Under the pieces are notes generated by a model. That model saw nothing but the letters and a program-made list of their open reading frames with translations, was not told the origin of the DNA and ran no database searches. Positions 54,873 through 63,584 of a DNA stretch of 64,000 bases are shown here, piece by piece. Numbering within the stretch: position 1 is the stretch's first letter; every line of letters begins with the position of its first letter. Location of the stretch: the NCBI GenBank assembly GCA_963721445.1, contig CAVRIZ010000005.1, forward strand, positions 992,001 through 1,056,000, written 5' to 3'. The position numbers and the translations under genes are program-made. The DNA is from DAIOEK01 sp963721445 (lineage in GTDB: Bacteria; Chloroflexota; Anaerolineae; Anaerolineales; Anaerolineaceae).

Positions 54873-56207
54873 TCACCAGGGCTCTGCAATCACAGGCATC
54901 GGCAATTTGCCAATCAGTCCTTTGGCGTAAAATCGTTCAATATACGCTCTGACTTCTTCATAATCCATCGAAACTGTCTCTGCAATTTCAAACACAGAGG
55001 TATTGCCTTCCATCTGCATCATGATCCGTTCGGTTGCCCGGTTGAGAGCCCAATTATCACGCCAGTCTACCCATAAACCGTATCTGGAAAGGAATACCGG
55101 TCCACGAAACCTTCGTTTTGGGATGTAGTTCGCCGCATAGATTCGGATGATCTTCTCCACGATATCCGCCGCTCCCTGTAAATCCTCTTCAGAAATGATC
55201 TCCAGATTATCATCGGATGTGTGGTATTCGTCGTAAGGCCAACGGCTGATTGAAATACACGGGACATTGACGCCGGGTCCGTTGATGACACGCTCATCAT
55301 TGGCCACCACCTGGGCAAATTCGCCCTCGCGGAATTCCTTGCCGTGCCGGTTTAGGACATAGCGGGCTACCCTGTCGATCAAACAATCATCCTGTCGGCT
55401 GCGCTGGAGGACGATGGAATTTTGGTTTCCTGTCATCTCGACAAAAATACCGCCTTTGAAGCCAGGGATTAAGTCTTCATGATTGGCCAGATAAGCGATG
55501 CTGCCAATCGTCTCCGGGCAGAATAAAAAGCGGACACTCATGGATCCGGCTGGCAATGGTTTCTCAGCCAACCGCCGGGCGACCTCAACGGCGGAGGCCA
55601 CACCCGCTGCGTCATCATTCGCCTGCATCGGATGACAGATATGGGTGCAGATGATCATCTCCCCTGCCCCCTCCACTTTTCCTCCCACCGGATGGACGAC
55701 TCCCACTCCAAGTCGAAATCCATTCTCTGGATCGTTTTCGAAATCGACATCGATCACAGCATGATATTTCTCGTTCCGGTTTAATTGATCGAATTGATGC
55801 TTGCTGAGACAAAATCCCCAGTCGCGTTCATAGTATTTGAATTGCCACGGAATCGCCCAGGGTCGTTTTTGAGAGGTGTATAAATGAGGCGCCAATTCTT
55901 CCCAGGTCAAAACCCGGTCGATTGGGAGGGAATAAGAAAGCAAGTGAAGGGGATTATCTGCGAAATCCACAACCTTATTCCCCGATTCCGTTTCCAGGTA
56001 CGCACGACGGACGACATACCGTTCCGGCGTTTTCCAGGTCCATACATCCTCACCTGGAGGGTAATTTTCAATTTCATAGTCCAACGATGGAGGTAAATAG
56101 TCTCCCACGATATCCAGCGCCCGATCCAAACCATCCGATACAAGCGTCCGGTGTAACGGATAGAGCTCTTCCACAATTTGTTTGACAGCTGAATAGTTCT
56201 TCATCAT
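54873..56207 (-). CDS. DUF4910/M28-like aminopeptidase-type protein
   Basis: About 444 aa from the ATG at 56207 or 56204. Residues 170-370 are a zinc peptidase-like fold: IICTHICHPMQANDDAAGVA holds the His and Asp ligands, FCPETIGSIAYL holds a catalytic Glu, GGIFVEMTG and DEYHTSDDNLEIIS give further ligands. A 60-residue C-terminal winged helix follows (SVFEIAETVSMDYEEVRAYI). DUF4910/DUF2172 proteins are frequent in surface polysaccharide loci, and may deacylate or cleave amide bonds on sugars rather than digest proteins. Substrate unknown. Confidence 0.7.
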   Translation of the reverse strand: MMKNYSAVKQIVEELYPLHRTLVSDGLDRALDIVGDYLPPSLDYEIENYPPGEDVWTWKTPERYVVRRAYLETESGNKVVDFADNPLHLLSYSLPIDRVLTWEELAPHLYTSQKRPWAIPWQFKYYERDWGFCLSKHQFDQLNRNEKYHAVIDVDFENDPENGFRLGVGVVHPVGGKVEGAGEMIICTHICHPMQANDDAAGVASAVEVARRLAEKPLPAGSMSVRFLFCPETIGSIAYLANHEDLIPGFKGGIFVEMTGNQNSIVLQRSRQDDCLIDRVARYVLNRHGKEFREGEFAQVVANDERVINGPGVNVPCISISRWPYDEYHTSDDNLEIISEEDLQGAADIVEKIIRIYAANYIPKRRFRGPVFLSRYGLWVDWRDNWALNRATERIMMQMEGNTSVFEIAETVSMDYEEVRAYIERFYAKGLIGKLPMPVIAEPW

Positions 56208-56211
56208 GTCC

Positions 56212-56979
56212 CTATGTATGATGGTTCTGGTCAATCTGATACATCAACTTTGGATTTTTCTTCATTTCCACGGAGGTGACACGGTACACATCATTGGCTT
56301 TCATCAGCTTAACGTCGGCTTCACCGATCTTTTCGATCTGCACCACTCCCTGTTTTTCAAGTACGGCACCCATTGGATCCACCTCGGTAAGAACACCCTT
56401 ATCGATATTCCGAACAAGCATGGTGAATGTATCCGTGTAGGTTCTACCGGTCTCGTCGGTGACCTCACCTTTAAATTCTTTGATGAACCTGTAATCCACC
56501 CCTTCCATTTGTTCGATGTGATGGAAGAAGGTCATACTGTGAGTGTAGGAAAGCCCGATGATCATGATCTTGGCATCCCGTTTACGGAGCTGCATGAAGA
56601 TCGAATCCTTCCCGTAGCTGTCTTTGTATCTTGTGTGAGTCAACTCATCCTTGAGTTTACCCAGAATGGCGAAGGAGTAAAAGGGATGGAAAACCCGTCG
56701 ACTCGCAGGGTTGGTGCGTGCGAGTTCGGTGATTGCTCCCATGTGGGAAGGTGTTTTCAACACATCCCAGGGCTCCCCCTTGTTGAAATTAAAATTAAAG
56801 GTCGGCATGATGAGCGTGCCATCCGGGGTCAGCACTTCCAGCAAAGCATCGATAACAGTCTGCGGTCCACCTTGCACGCTTCCCAATGATTTATAGGAGC
56901 TGTGGACCAGTACAATATCACCGGCTTTTAATCCCAATCGGGAGAATCCCATTATCAGATCCTGTTTTGTCAAATCCAT
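56212..56979 (-). CDS. Aminoglycoside N3-acetyltransferase-like acyltransferase
   Basis: 255 aa. The AAC(3) fold: GDIVLVHSSYKSLGSVQGGP, GTLIMPTFNFNF, SHMGAITELARTNPAS and IGLSYTHSMTFFHHIEQMEG (catalytic His). Relatives in glycan loci N-acylate amino sugars, so drug resistance is unlikely. It probably acylates the amino sugar precursor of the polysaccharide and is just upstream of the DUF4910 gene (4 bp gap). Confidence 0.78.
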   Translation of the reverse strand: MDLTKQDLIMGFSRLGLKAGDIVLVHSSYKSLGSVQGGPQTVIDALLEVLTPDGTLIMPTFNFNFNKGEPWDVLKTPSHMGAITELARTNPASRRVFHPFYSFAILGKLKDELTHTRYKDSYGKDSIFMQLRKRDAKIMIIGLSYTHSMTFFHHIEQMEGVDYRFIKEFKGEVTDETGRTYTDTFTMLVRNIDKGVLTEVDPMGAVLEKQGVVQIEKIGEADVKLMKANDVYRVTSVEMKKNPKLMYQIDQNHHT

Positions 56980-56989
56980 AGATTGCTCC

Positions 56990-58096
56990 TCAAGATGGTA
57001 CTACTTTCTTATATCCGTCCAACATCCGCGCCTGGTTGATCTTCCAATTCGCAAATTTCTCCGCTTTATGCCTGGCTTTCAGACTCATGACTGCCAGATC
57101 CACTCGAGACTGGCTCGCTTGCTGCAGGATCCCCGCTAAAGCTTTGTCATCCCCATCTTTGAATACCCAACCTTGCTCTCCGGATGTCACCCATTCCAGA
57201 TTTCCTTCAATGTTTGAGACAGCCACAGGGACCCCGCACCCAAGTGCTTCCATTAAGGAGACCGAGGAACCGTCGGTGTGAGATGCACTGATATACAGAT
57301 CTGCGGCGCGATAGTAGTCCGGCAGACTCGTGAAGTGTATTTGGCCGGGCATGTGAACTCTATCCAGAACGCTGCCTTCCCGTAAGATCGCTTGGATCTG
57401 ATCTGCCTGAGAACCAGTGCCCAACAATAACAAGCGTAGGTTCGGGTTGACTGATGACGCTTGCACAAATGCCCTTGCTACAATATCCACTCCATATGGG
57501 GGTTCCCAGGATCGGTTGCAGAATAAGATAAAGGCATTCTTCCAACCCAATTCATGGCTGATGTTCTGGTTCTCTCCAGGGTGGAAGTGATCCAGATCAA
57601 TGCCCCAGGGAAAATAGGTACTGCGTTTGATATCATAACCAAATCGAGCTGCTTTGTTCAACACTGCCAGGCAATCACCGAACAACCAATCTGATTTGCT
57701 GAGTACATTCCGCGTAACCCAGCGATACCAGAGGTTTCGATCTGCGTGCAGCATCAGATCAAACCCCCAGGACATGCTGATCAACGGATGGAAACCGGAT
57801 AAGGCAGCAATCAATCCCACGGATTGGATGGGACCGGCATGGACAAGATCAGGCTTGATATCTGTCAGAACTCGTTTAAAATCCAGAACCAATCCGGGTA
57901 CGTCCAGCCAGCGAAAACTCCTGCGAGGCTTGCTCCATTCCGCCAAATGGACACCAGCTGGTATCTCGCGTGATTCCAGGTTGCGGCCTGAATTTTCAAG
58001 CCGTAAATACCAGGCTTCATGTCCCCCCGACTGGATCGCAGTCAGGATCCGGTGGTCATGCGGAGAGTAATCGCGCGAGAAATACAGGATTTTCAT
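56990..58096 (-). CDS. Family 4 glycosyltransferase
   Basis: 368 aa from ATG 58096, overlapping the neuB stop in ATGA style. GT-B fold: ILYFSRDYSPHDHRILTAIQ, PDLVHAGPIQSVGLIA, FPWGIDLDHFHPGENQ (GT4 linker), LLLLGTGSQADQI and ISASHTDGSSVSLMEALGCG, with the E(x7)E donor motif SLMEALGCGVPVAVSNIEG. Retaining transferase, sugar unknown. Confidence 0.83.
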   Translation of the reverse strand: MKILYFSRDYSPHDHRILTAIQSGGHEAWYLRLENSGRNLESREIPAGVHLAEWSKPRRSFRWLDVPGLVLDFKRVLTDIKPDLVHAGPIQSVGLIAALSGFHPLISMSWGFDLMLHADRNLWYRWVTRNVLSKSDWLFGDCLAVLNKAARFGYDIKRSTYFPWGIDLDHFHPGENQNISHELGWKNAFILFCNRSWEPPYGVDIVARAFVQASSVNPNLRLLLLGTGSQADQIQAILREGSVLDRVHMPGQIHFTSLPDYYRAADLYISASHTDGSSVSLMEALGCGVPVAVSNIEGNLEWVTSGEQGWVFKDGDDKALAGILQQASQSRVDLAVMSLKARHKAEKFANWKINQARMLDGYKKVVPS

Positions 58097-59160
58097 CGAC
58101 CCAGATCCACCCAATTAAGCTCTTTACCAATTTGGATATCGGTCAAAGCTCTGGTACCTATGACTTCGGGTATCTCGTATGGCAGGATGGCGCCGGGAGC
58201 AACCGGTCGGAGGACGTCGATCATCTCGCGGGATAACACTTCTCCCGCCCGGATGTCTCTGGCAGCCCGCAGGCAGCGTCGTTGCACGATCACTGTCTGT
58301 TGTTCGTTCTCATTTACCACTTTATCGGCGCTACCGAGGGCACGTTCCAGTTCCCGCGTTCGATCCACCATGGCTTTCCATGTGGTGGGTGTCATCGAGA
58401 AGGGATGATCAGGTCCAACGCGAGTATTATCGTCGGTGAAGTGCTTCTCGATCACACGCGCACCCAGGGCAACGGCGCCCAGCACTGTGGCATGCTCGGG
58501 GGTATGGTCGGAGAGTCCCAGAACCAGATCAGGGAACATCGTCCGATAGGTGTTCAAAACTCTCAGGTGGATATGCTTGAAATTATCCAGACTGGCCGTG
58601 TAATTGGTGTTGCATTGCATAAGGATAATCATTGGATTAATTGCCTGGATAATATGAACAGCCCGCTGCACCTCTCCAATATTGGATGCGCCGGTAGCGA
58701 GAAGGATCGGTTTCCCTGTTTTTGCCATTCGAATCAGCGCTTCATCCCAGGTAATGTCTCCAGAGCCGATCTTGTAAGCAGGCACGAAGGGGTCGAGCAT
58801 ATCGATGGCGTCAAAGTCGTATGGGGAGGAGAAATAATCGATGCCGACCCGGTCGCATTCGTCTTTGAGGATGGGGGTCCATTCAAATGGGATGGAAGCG
58901 TCAGAATAAACCTGGAAAACGGATTTCTTCCAGGTTGACTGATGGGCCACCTGTCCGCCCATGTGGGTGAAGCCATAATCAGACACGATCTTCCCGGCTC
59001 GAAAGTTTTGAAACTTGGCAGCATCCGCACCGGCATCCTTTGCCAGGCGAATTAACAATTTTGCCCGTTCGAGATCACCATCATGATTGGCAGAAATATC
59101 CGCGATGAAGTAGGTGGGATTGTTTTCTCCAATCCAATGCCGCCCGATCTGGATATCCAT
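58093..59160 (-). CDS. Nonulosonic acid synthase with SAF domain (NeuB/SpsE family)
   Basis: 355 aa. TIM barrel: YFIADISANHDGDLERAKLL, DAAKFQNFRAGKIV, AYKIGSGDITWDEAL, ILLATGASNIGEVQRAV, LMQCNTNYTASLDNFKH, LGLSDHTPEHATVLGAVALG and VIEKHFTDDNTRVGPDH. The C-terminal SAF (antifreeze-like) domain (CLRAARDIRAGEVLSREMID) is present, unlike the NeuB at 44934. The variant residues (QCNTNYT for the usual TSxYPTP) suggest a different acceptor than N-acetylmannosamine. Two bp after the RmlD-like gene. Confidence 0.85.
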   Translation of the reverse strand: MDIQIGRHWIGENNPTYFIADISANHDGDLERAKLLIRLAKDAGADAAKFQNFRAGKIVSDYGFTHMGGQVAHQSTWKKSVFQVYSDASIPFEWTPILKDECDRVGIDYFSSPYDFDAIDMLDPFVPAYKIGSGDITWDEALIRMAKTGKPILLATGASNIGEVQRAVHIIQAINPMIILMQCNTNYTASLDNFKHIHLRVLNTYRTMFPDLVLGLSDHTPEHATVLGAVALGARVIEKHFTDDNTRVGPDHPFSMTPTTWKAMVDRTRELERALGSADKVVNENEQQTVIVQRRCLRAARDIRAGEVLSREMIDVLRPVAPGAILPYEIPEVIGTRALTDIQIGKELNWVDLGR

Positions 59161-59162
59161 CT

Positions 59163-60113
59163 CTACCCCACTTTCCGGTATGGATTCAAGTCTTTTACCG
59201 AATTATCCACCATCCTGCGCAAAACCTGTGGATAACCCTGTGCATAAAGATCTTGAAATTGGGTTAATCCTGTGGAAAACCCCGGCAATTCCCTGTGGAG
59301 AGCATTTGTGATTTTGGCTGTGTTCAAACACAGATTATTCGCCCGGGCAGCTTTCAATCCAAAATCCTGCACCGAGAGCGGTGAAATCAGATTTTCTTCA
59401 AAGTGAAATTTTTTCGCGATGTGTAAACCAAAATCAAACTTGCTGATGCATTCCGAACCAACCACATGGTACAAACCAGAGAGATCATTGGCCAGCATCT
59501 CAAGTAAAACCCCGGCCAGGTCATTAGCCAGCATCGGACGAAACATCACATCCATGAACCCTTTGACCGCTTTCCCCGCCTGCATGTTGTAAAAAAACCA
59601 TTCAGCCAGGCTGCGGTTGCCTTTCAGACTCCAACCGAATAAATTGATCCGCGCGATGATCGCATCGGAATTGGCTTCCATGACCGCCCATTCCCCAGCC
59701 AGTTTGGTCTTTCCGTATACACTGAGGGGATTCGGTTCATCATCTTCGGTGTAATCCGCCTGGCTTCCATCAAAAACCGCATCCGTCGAAATATGAATCA
59801 GTTTTGCCCGCCCACTGGTTACCCGTGCGATCTCGCCCGGTAGTTCAGAGTTGAGCAGTTCGGCAAAGGCCGGGTCTGATTCGCATTCGTCCAGGTTAGC
59901 CAGTGCGGCACAATGAATTACATAATCAGGCTGTACCTTATCGAAAATCTCAGCGAAGGTATCTTCCCCGAGGAGTTCAGCAGTGATGCAATGAAATGGT
60001 GGGTCTTGCAGAGGATTTGCGTTCACCACCCCAAACACTTCATGTGTTTTCGCGGCTTCCATAGCCAGATTAATTCCCAATAGTCCACTTGAGCCAGTAA
60101 CGAGGATGCGCAT
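59163..60113 (-). CDS. NAD-dependent epimerase/reductase (RmlD-like)
   Basis: 316 aa extended SDR. ILVTGSSGLLGINLAMEAAK (GxxGxxG), HCAALANLDECESDPAFAEL, HISTDAVFDGSQADYTEDDE and SVYGKTKLAGEWAVMEANSD (YxxxK), as in dTDP-4-dehydrorhamnose reductase. A deoxysugar may be made, but RmlA/B/C are not in view, so reduction of another 4-keto sugar is possible. It precedes the NeuB gene. Confidence 0.8.
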   Translation of the reverse strand: MRILVTGSSGLLGINLAMEAAKTHEVFGVVNANPLQDPPFHCITAELLGEDTFAEIFDKVQPDYVIHCAALANLDECESDPAFAELLNSELPGEIARVTSGRAKLIHISTDAVFDGSQADYTEDDEPNPLSVYGKTKLAGEWAVMEANSDAIIARINLFGWSLKGNRSLAEWFFYNMQAGKAVKGFMDVMFRPMLANDLAGVLLEMLANDLSGLYHVVGSECISKFDFGLHIAKKFHFEENLISPLSVQDFGLKAARANNLCLNTAKITNALHRELPGFSTGLTQFQDLYAQGYPQVLRRMVDNSVKDLNPYRKVG

Positions 60114-60121
60114 CTCCCCTC

Positions 60122-61108
60122 CTACTCCACTTCCAAGGTCTCAATAATTGATTTGATGGATGGGATATCCAGCCATTCTGTATTGGTATTGCTGGCATAA
60201 CGAAAACCATCAGGCAGGCTTTTTCCTTTATCTTCCCAGCCGCGCCCAAACCAGTAGGCTTCAGCGGGTTGAACCACGAACATATCCGCTAATTCAACGC
60301 TGGTCCTGGCTTCGTCTTCAGAAATCAATACTTCGTGCAGTTTTTCTCCCGGACGTATCCCAACAACCTGTACTTTCGCTTCAGGCGCGATCGCCTTCGC
60401 CAGGTCTGCCATGTTCATGGACGGGATCTTTGGTACAAAGACCTCGCCGCCCTGCATTTGCTCGATGCAATGGATCACGAATTTCACACCCTGATCGAGT
60501 GAAAGCCAGAAGCGGGTCATGCGCTCGTCAGTCACAGTAAGCACACCCGATTCACGCTGCTTCAGGAATACCGGCACTACACTCCCTCGGCTGCCGACCA
60601 CATTGCCGTAGCGGGTGCAGGCGAAGCGGGTCGGTTTGTTGCCGGCATACGAGTTGGATTGGACAAAGAGCTTTTCCGCCGCCAGTTTGGTGGCGCCGTA
60701 TAAATTGACCGGGTTGACTGCTTTATCCGTGCTGAGCGCCATCACCTTTTCAACGCCGGCATCCAAGGCCGCATCGATCACATTGCTGCTGCCCATGATG
60801 TTGGTCTTGATCGCCTCCATCGGATTGTACTCGCAAGCCGGAACCTGTTTGAGCGCTGCGGCATGGACCACGATATCGACCCCCTGCATCGCCCGAACCA
60901 TCCGGTCGCGATCACGCACATCGCCTATGAAATAACGCAGGGATGGATGATCAAATCCTTTAACGCGCATCTCATGCTGCTTCAGCTCGTCGCGACTGTA
61001 AATGATGATCTTCTCCGGGTGATAGTCTCTGAGCATCACCTCGATGAATTTCTTGCCAAAGGAACCGGTACCACCGGTCACCAAAACCACTTTCTCATTC
61101 CATTTCAT
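60122..61108 (-). CDS. UDP-GlcNAc 4,6-dehydratase-type (PseB/CapD-like)
   Basis: 328 aa from ATG 61108 (AAGGAGTGG upstream; the frame to 61150 is less likely). VVLVTGGTGSFGKKFIEVML, AAALKQVPACEYNPMEAIKT, ALSTDKAVNPVNLYGATKLA (TDK and YxxxK), TRYGNVVGSRGSVVPVFLKQ and PGEKLHEVLISEDEARTS are all PseB marks. Makes UDP-4-keto-6-deoxy sugar, the first step of pseudaminic or legionaminic acid synthesis. The expected next aminotransferase may lie beyond the right edge. Confidence 0.88.
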   Translation of the reverse strand: MKWNEKVVLVTGGTGSFGKKFIEVMLRDYHPEKIIIYSRDELKQHEMRVKGFDHPSLRYFIGDVRDRDRMVRAMQGVDIVVHAAALKQVPACEYNPMEAIKTNIMGSSNVIDAALDAGVEKVMALSTDKAVNPVNLYGATKLAAEKLFVQSNSYAGNKPTRFACTRYGNVVGSRGSVVPVFLKQRESGVLTVTDERMTRFWLSLDQGVKFVIHCIEQMQGGEVFVPKIPSMNMADLAKAIAPEAKVQVVGIRPGEKLHEVLISEDEARTSVELADMFVVQPAEAYWFGRGWEDKGKSLPDGFRYASNTNTEWLDIPSIKSIIETLEVE

Positions 61109-61155
61109 ATCCACTCCTTCTCTCAAAGCCATCCACAATGGATGCGTCAAATTGC

Positions 61156-61995
61156 CTATTTTCGAATCAGGATCAACGGATACTGTCCGTTCTCTCCAAA
61201 ATAGTGCGGATACTTTTCTTCGAGGTTGAATAACAGGCGTAAGATCGCTTTTCCACCCAACCAGGAATGAATGAAAGTCCGCAGGAAACGTACACTGGCG
61301 CTGCGCCAGACCCGAATCTCATATGAAAACGCGCCATCCAATTGATGGTTCAACCAAGCTGCGTCATACTTCTGCACGAACGTCCCTTTTTCTCTGGCAG
61401 CATTCATACCTCCGACTGGTTTTCCCTTTAGCGTTCGGACTATGCGTTTTTTCAACCGGTTGAAGCCTTTGACCGAACGATCCAACCACCCGACCAGGGC
61501 GGAATCCGTCCATCCGTTGACCACAACCGCCGTGTTTCCGGATTGGAGCACACGGAACAATTCGAGGTAGGCTTTTTTATGATCATCCCTAGGCAGATGA
61601 TGGATGGTGTGCATCGACATCACCCCTTCGAAGGCTTCCGCTTTAAATGGTAGATTGGCCACATCGGATACCACATACAATCCCCGGTCGCCCAATTTCT
61701 TGCGGGCTTCCTTCAGGGCAACGATCGAGATATCTGCGCACACCCGATAGGTATACCCTTTCAAATAATCGATATATTCCGTGTACTGAACCGGACCGGA
61801 GCCGGCATCCAGCAGGTATTTGCCACTGGCGCCCAGATATTTGCCCACCCGCAGGTGACAGCGGTGGATGTATTCTGCAGAAACCGGACGAAGGTCCTCA
61901 TAGTGCGCGTTCTGATACAGGCCGTCGGCTTCCAACTGCCAACCCACCTGGTCGTAAAATCGTCTGACTTCCTGTTTGATGTCGTTTTGCGTCAT
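61156..61995 (-). CDS. Class I SAM-dependent methyltransferase
   Basis: 279 aa from ATG 61995. KYLLDAGSGPVQYTEYIDYL (motif I DAGSG), VCADISIVALKEARKKLG, LYVVSDVANLPFKAEAFEGV and MSMHTIHHLPRDDHKKAYLE follow the ubiE-like order. C-terminal helices are basic. It may methylate a polysaccharide sugar or be a cap enzyme. It overlaps nothing and follows the capsule-type gene by 2 bases. Confidence 0.8.
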   Translation of the reverse strand: MTQNDIKQEVRRFYDQVGWQLEADGLYQNAHYEDLRPVSAEYIHRCHLRVGKYLGASGKYLLDAGSGPVQYTEYIDYLKGYTYRVCADISIVALKEARKKLGDRGLYVVSDVANLPFKAEAFEGVMSMHTIHHLPRDDHKKAYLELFRVLQSGNTAVVVNGWTDSALVGWLDRSVKGFNRLKKRIVRTLKGKPVGGMNAAREKGTFVQKYDAAWLNHQLDGAFSYEIRVWRSASVRFLRTFIHSWLGGKAILRLLFNLEEKYPHYFGENGQYPLILIRK

Positions 61996-61997
61996 GG

Positions 61998-63584
61998 TTA
62001 CCACTCAATCGGTGTGCCGGTAAGATAATCAAACGTCCTGTTATATTTTCCCATACCTTCGCCCAATACGTATGAAATCGGTCGTTCTTTAAGGTCATCC
62101 CACATCTGAACCAGACGCCAGGGGAAGGGCAATGAAAATTCAAAGAAGAAACAATAGGCGTAATGCCAGGCCAGATCGATCTGCGCCTGCGTCAATCGGA
62201 AATCTTGCGGATGTACGAGCAAGGCATCCAGACGCGCAAAATATTCTTCGTAGGTCTGAGGATCAATTGTAAAACCGTTGCCCTTGTAGTGCGTCACCCC
62301 GGCCACGATCACCGGAACCCCGCTCATGGCCATTTCCATGCCGGTGGTGGTGGTATAGACCAGGCCGAGGTCAGCCATCTCGATGATATCGTAGGTATTG
62401 ACCGGATCCTTCGGACCCACCAGGTGGATATTCTCAGGCAGTTCGGGCAGCGCCTTCTGAACAACATCCACCATGGATGGACCGTGTGTCAACACTTCGC
62501 CGGGATGGACACGGATGACCAATTGCACATCCGGCCGCCTGGCAAAATAGGCCACGCTGCGCTCTATCCATTCCGCCATCGTTTTACTGAAGACCTGCCG
62601 GCCAAGCGTCAGGCTGTCACCCAACACATTGGTCGCCAGCAAAATCACAGGGCGGTCGTCGATGCCCAGCGTTTTTGCCACTTCGCTACCGCCCTTGCGG
62701 GGTGAGGATTGCCAGTGCCGGACAAAATTCTTCCAGGTGTCTCCCTGTACTTTGGCCTTATAGAGGGATTGAATCGTTTCCTGCTGTTCAGTGGTCAACG
62801 CGACATCTTTACGCGCCTGCCACAAGGCATCTGTCTCCTGACGCATGATCTCGCTATTTTGGGCAAGCCAGATGCGGTCTTTCTGATCACTGAATTCATA
62901 GGTGCTGACCGGGATGCCCAGATGTTTCGCCACCCGGTAGGCTGCTCCCAATTCCTGGATGGTGCCGTTCGGCACGAGGATCACATCCGGTTTGAGGTCA
63001 TCGCATAAGGCCAACAGCTTTTCCGCAGCAAAGCGGTTCCGCTCCAGGCGCATCCGGTAGATTTCACTGTCGAGATCGACCGTCTCCACCTGGAGGGTAT
63101 ACTGGGCGTCGTAGTAGCTGACGGTTTCGATCTCCTTCAGCAATGCAGCAGGCAGTTCCCGATTGTTCTTATATCCCAGCAGTGAGACCGGCCGGACATA
63201 AGGCAAAGCTTTCTCCAGGGTCAGCCGAGCGTAGATATCCTGCCGGCGGAGATCAAAACGGTTGATCTGTTTCTGCCAGTCAGAATATGGCAGGTAGGCG
63301 AGATGACAATCATGCCCGAGACCGGCCAGGGTAAGACCCAATAAAGTCGCCTGTTCGATCCAGTAATGGAGGGTGGCGAAAAAGAGAACTTTCTTGCCGG
63401 TTGGTGCTTTATCAGCGTACTCACCCGCCTGCATCACCAGGTCAGGCAGATTTTTTTGCAGGTTGATCAGAGAGAAACGCGAAGCGAGCGGTTTATTCTT
63501 CTGGCGGAAAAGGTAATACAACTCGGCAGTGTATGGGATCTCACCGAGCAGATTCTTAAAGGATTCCACCGCGCCATTTTTCAT
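61998..63584 (-). CDS. Capsule-type glycosyltransferase/surface carbohydrate protein
   Basis: 528 aa. Layout as at 40145: KKVLFFATLHYWIEQATLLG, VILVPNGTIQELGAAYRVAK, GIPVSTYEFSDQKDRIWLAQ and, in the C-terminal half, LVIRVHPGEVLTHGPSMVD, YDIIEMADLGLVYTTTTGME with VHPGE and TTTTGMEMAMSGVPV donor motifs. Probably a nonulosonate or Kdo-type transferase. It overlaps the Wzt-type gene by 4 bp, which ties glycan assembly to export. Confidence 0.65.
   Translation of the reverse strand: MKNGAVESFKNLLGEIPYTAELYYLFRQKNKPLASRFSLINLQKNLPDLVMQAGEYADKAPTGKKVLFFATLHYWIEQATLLGLTLAGLGHDCHLAYLPYSDWQKQINRFDLRRQDIYARLTLEKALPYVRPVSLLGYKNNRELPAALLKEIETVSYYDAQYTLQVETVDLDSEIYRMRLERNRFAAEKLLALCDDLKPDVILVPNGTIQELGAAYRVAKHLGIPVSTYEFSDQKDRIWLAQNSEIMRQETDALWQARKDVALTTEQQETIQSLYKAKVQGDTWKNFVRHWQSSPRKGGSEVAKTLGIDDRPVILLATNVLGDSLTLGRQVFSKTMAEWIERSVAYFARRPDVQLVIRVHPGEVLTHGPSMVDVVQKALPELPENIHLVGPKDPVNTYDIIEMADLGLVYTTTTGMEMAMSGVPVIVAGVTHYKGNGFTIDPQTYEEYFARLDALLVHPQDFRLTQAQIDLAWHYAYCFFFEFSLPFPWRLVQMWDDLKERPISYVLGEGMGKYNRTFDYLTGTPIEW

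Noticed and set aside
56212..56979. Aminoglycoside resistance gene
   Set aside because: AAC(3)-fold proteins in glycan loci acylate sugars; nothing nearby suggests antibiotic resistance.
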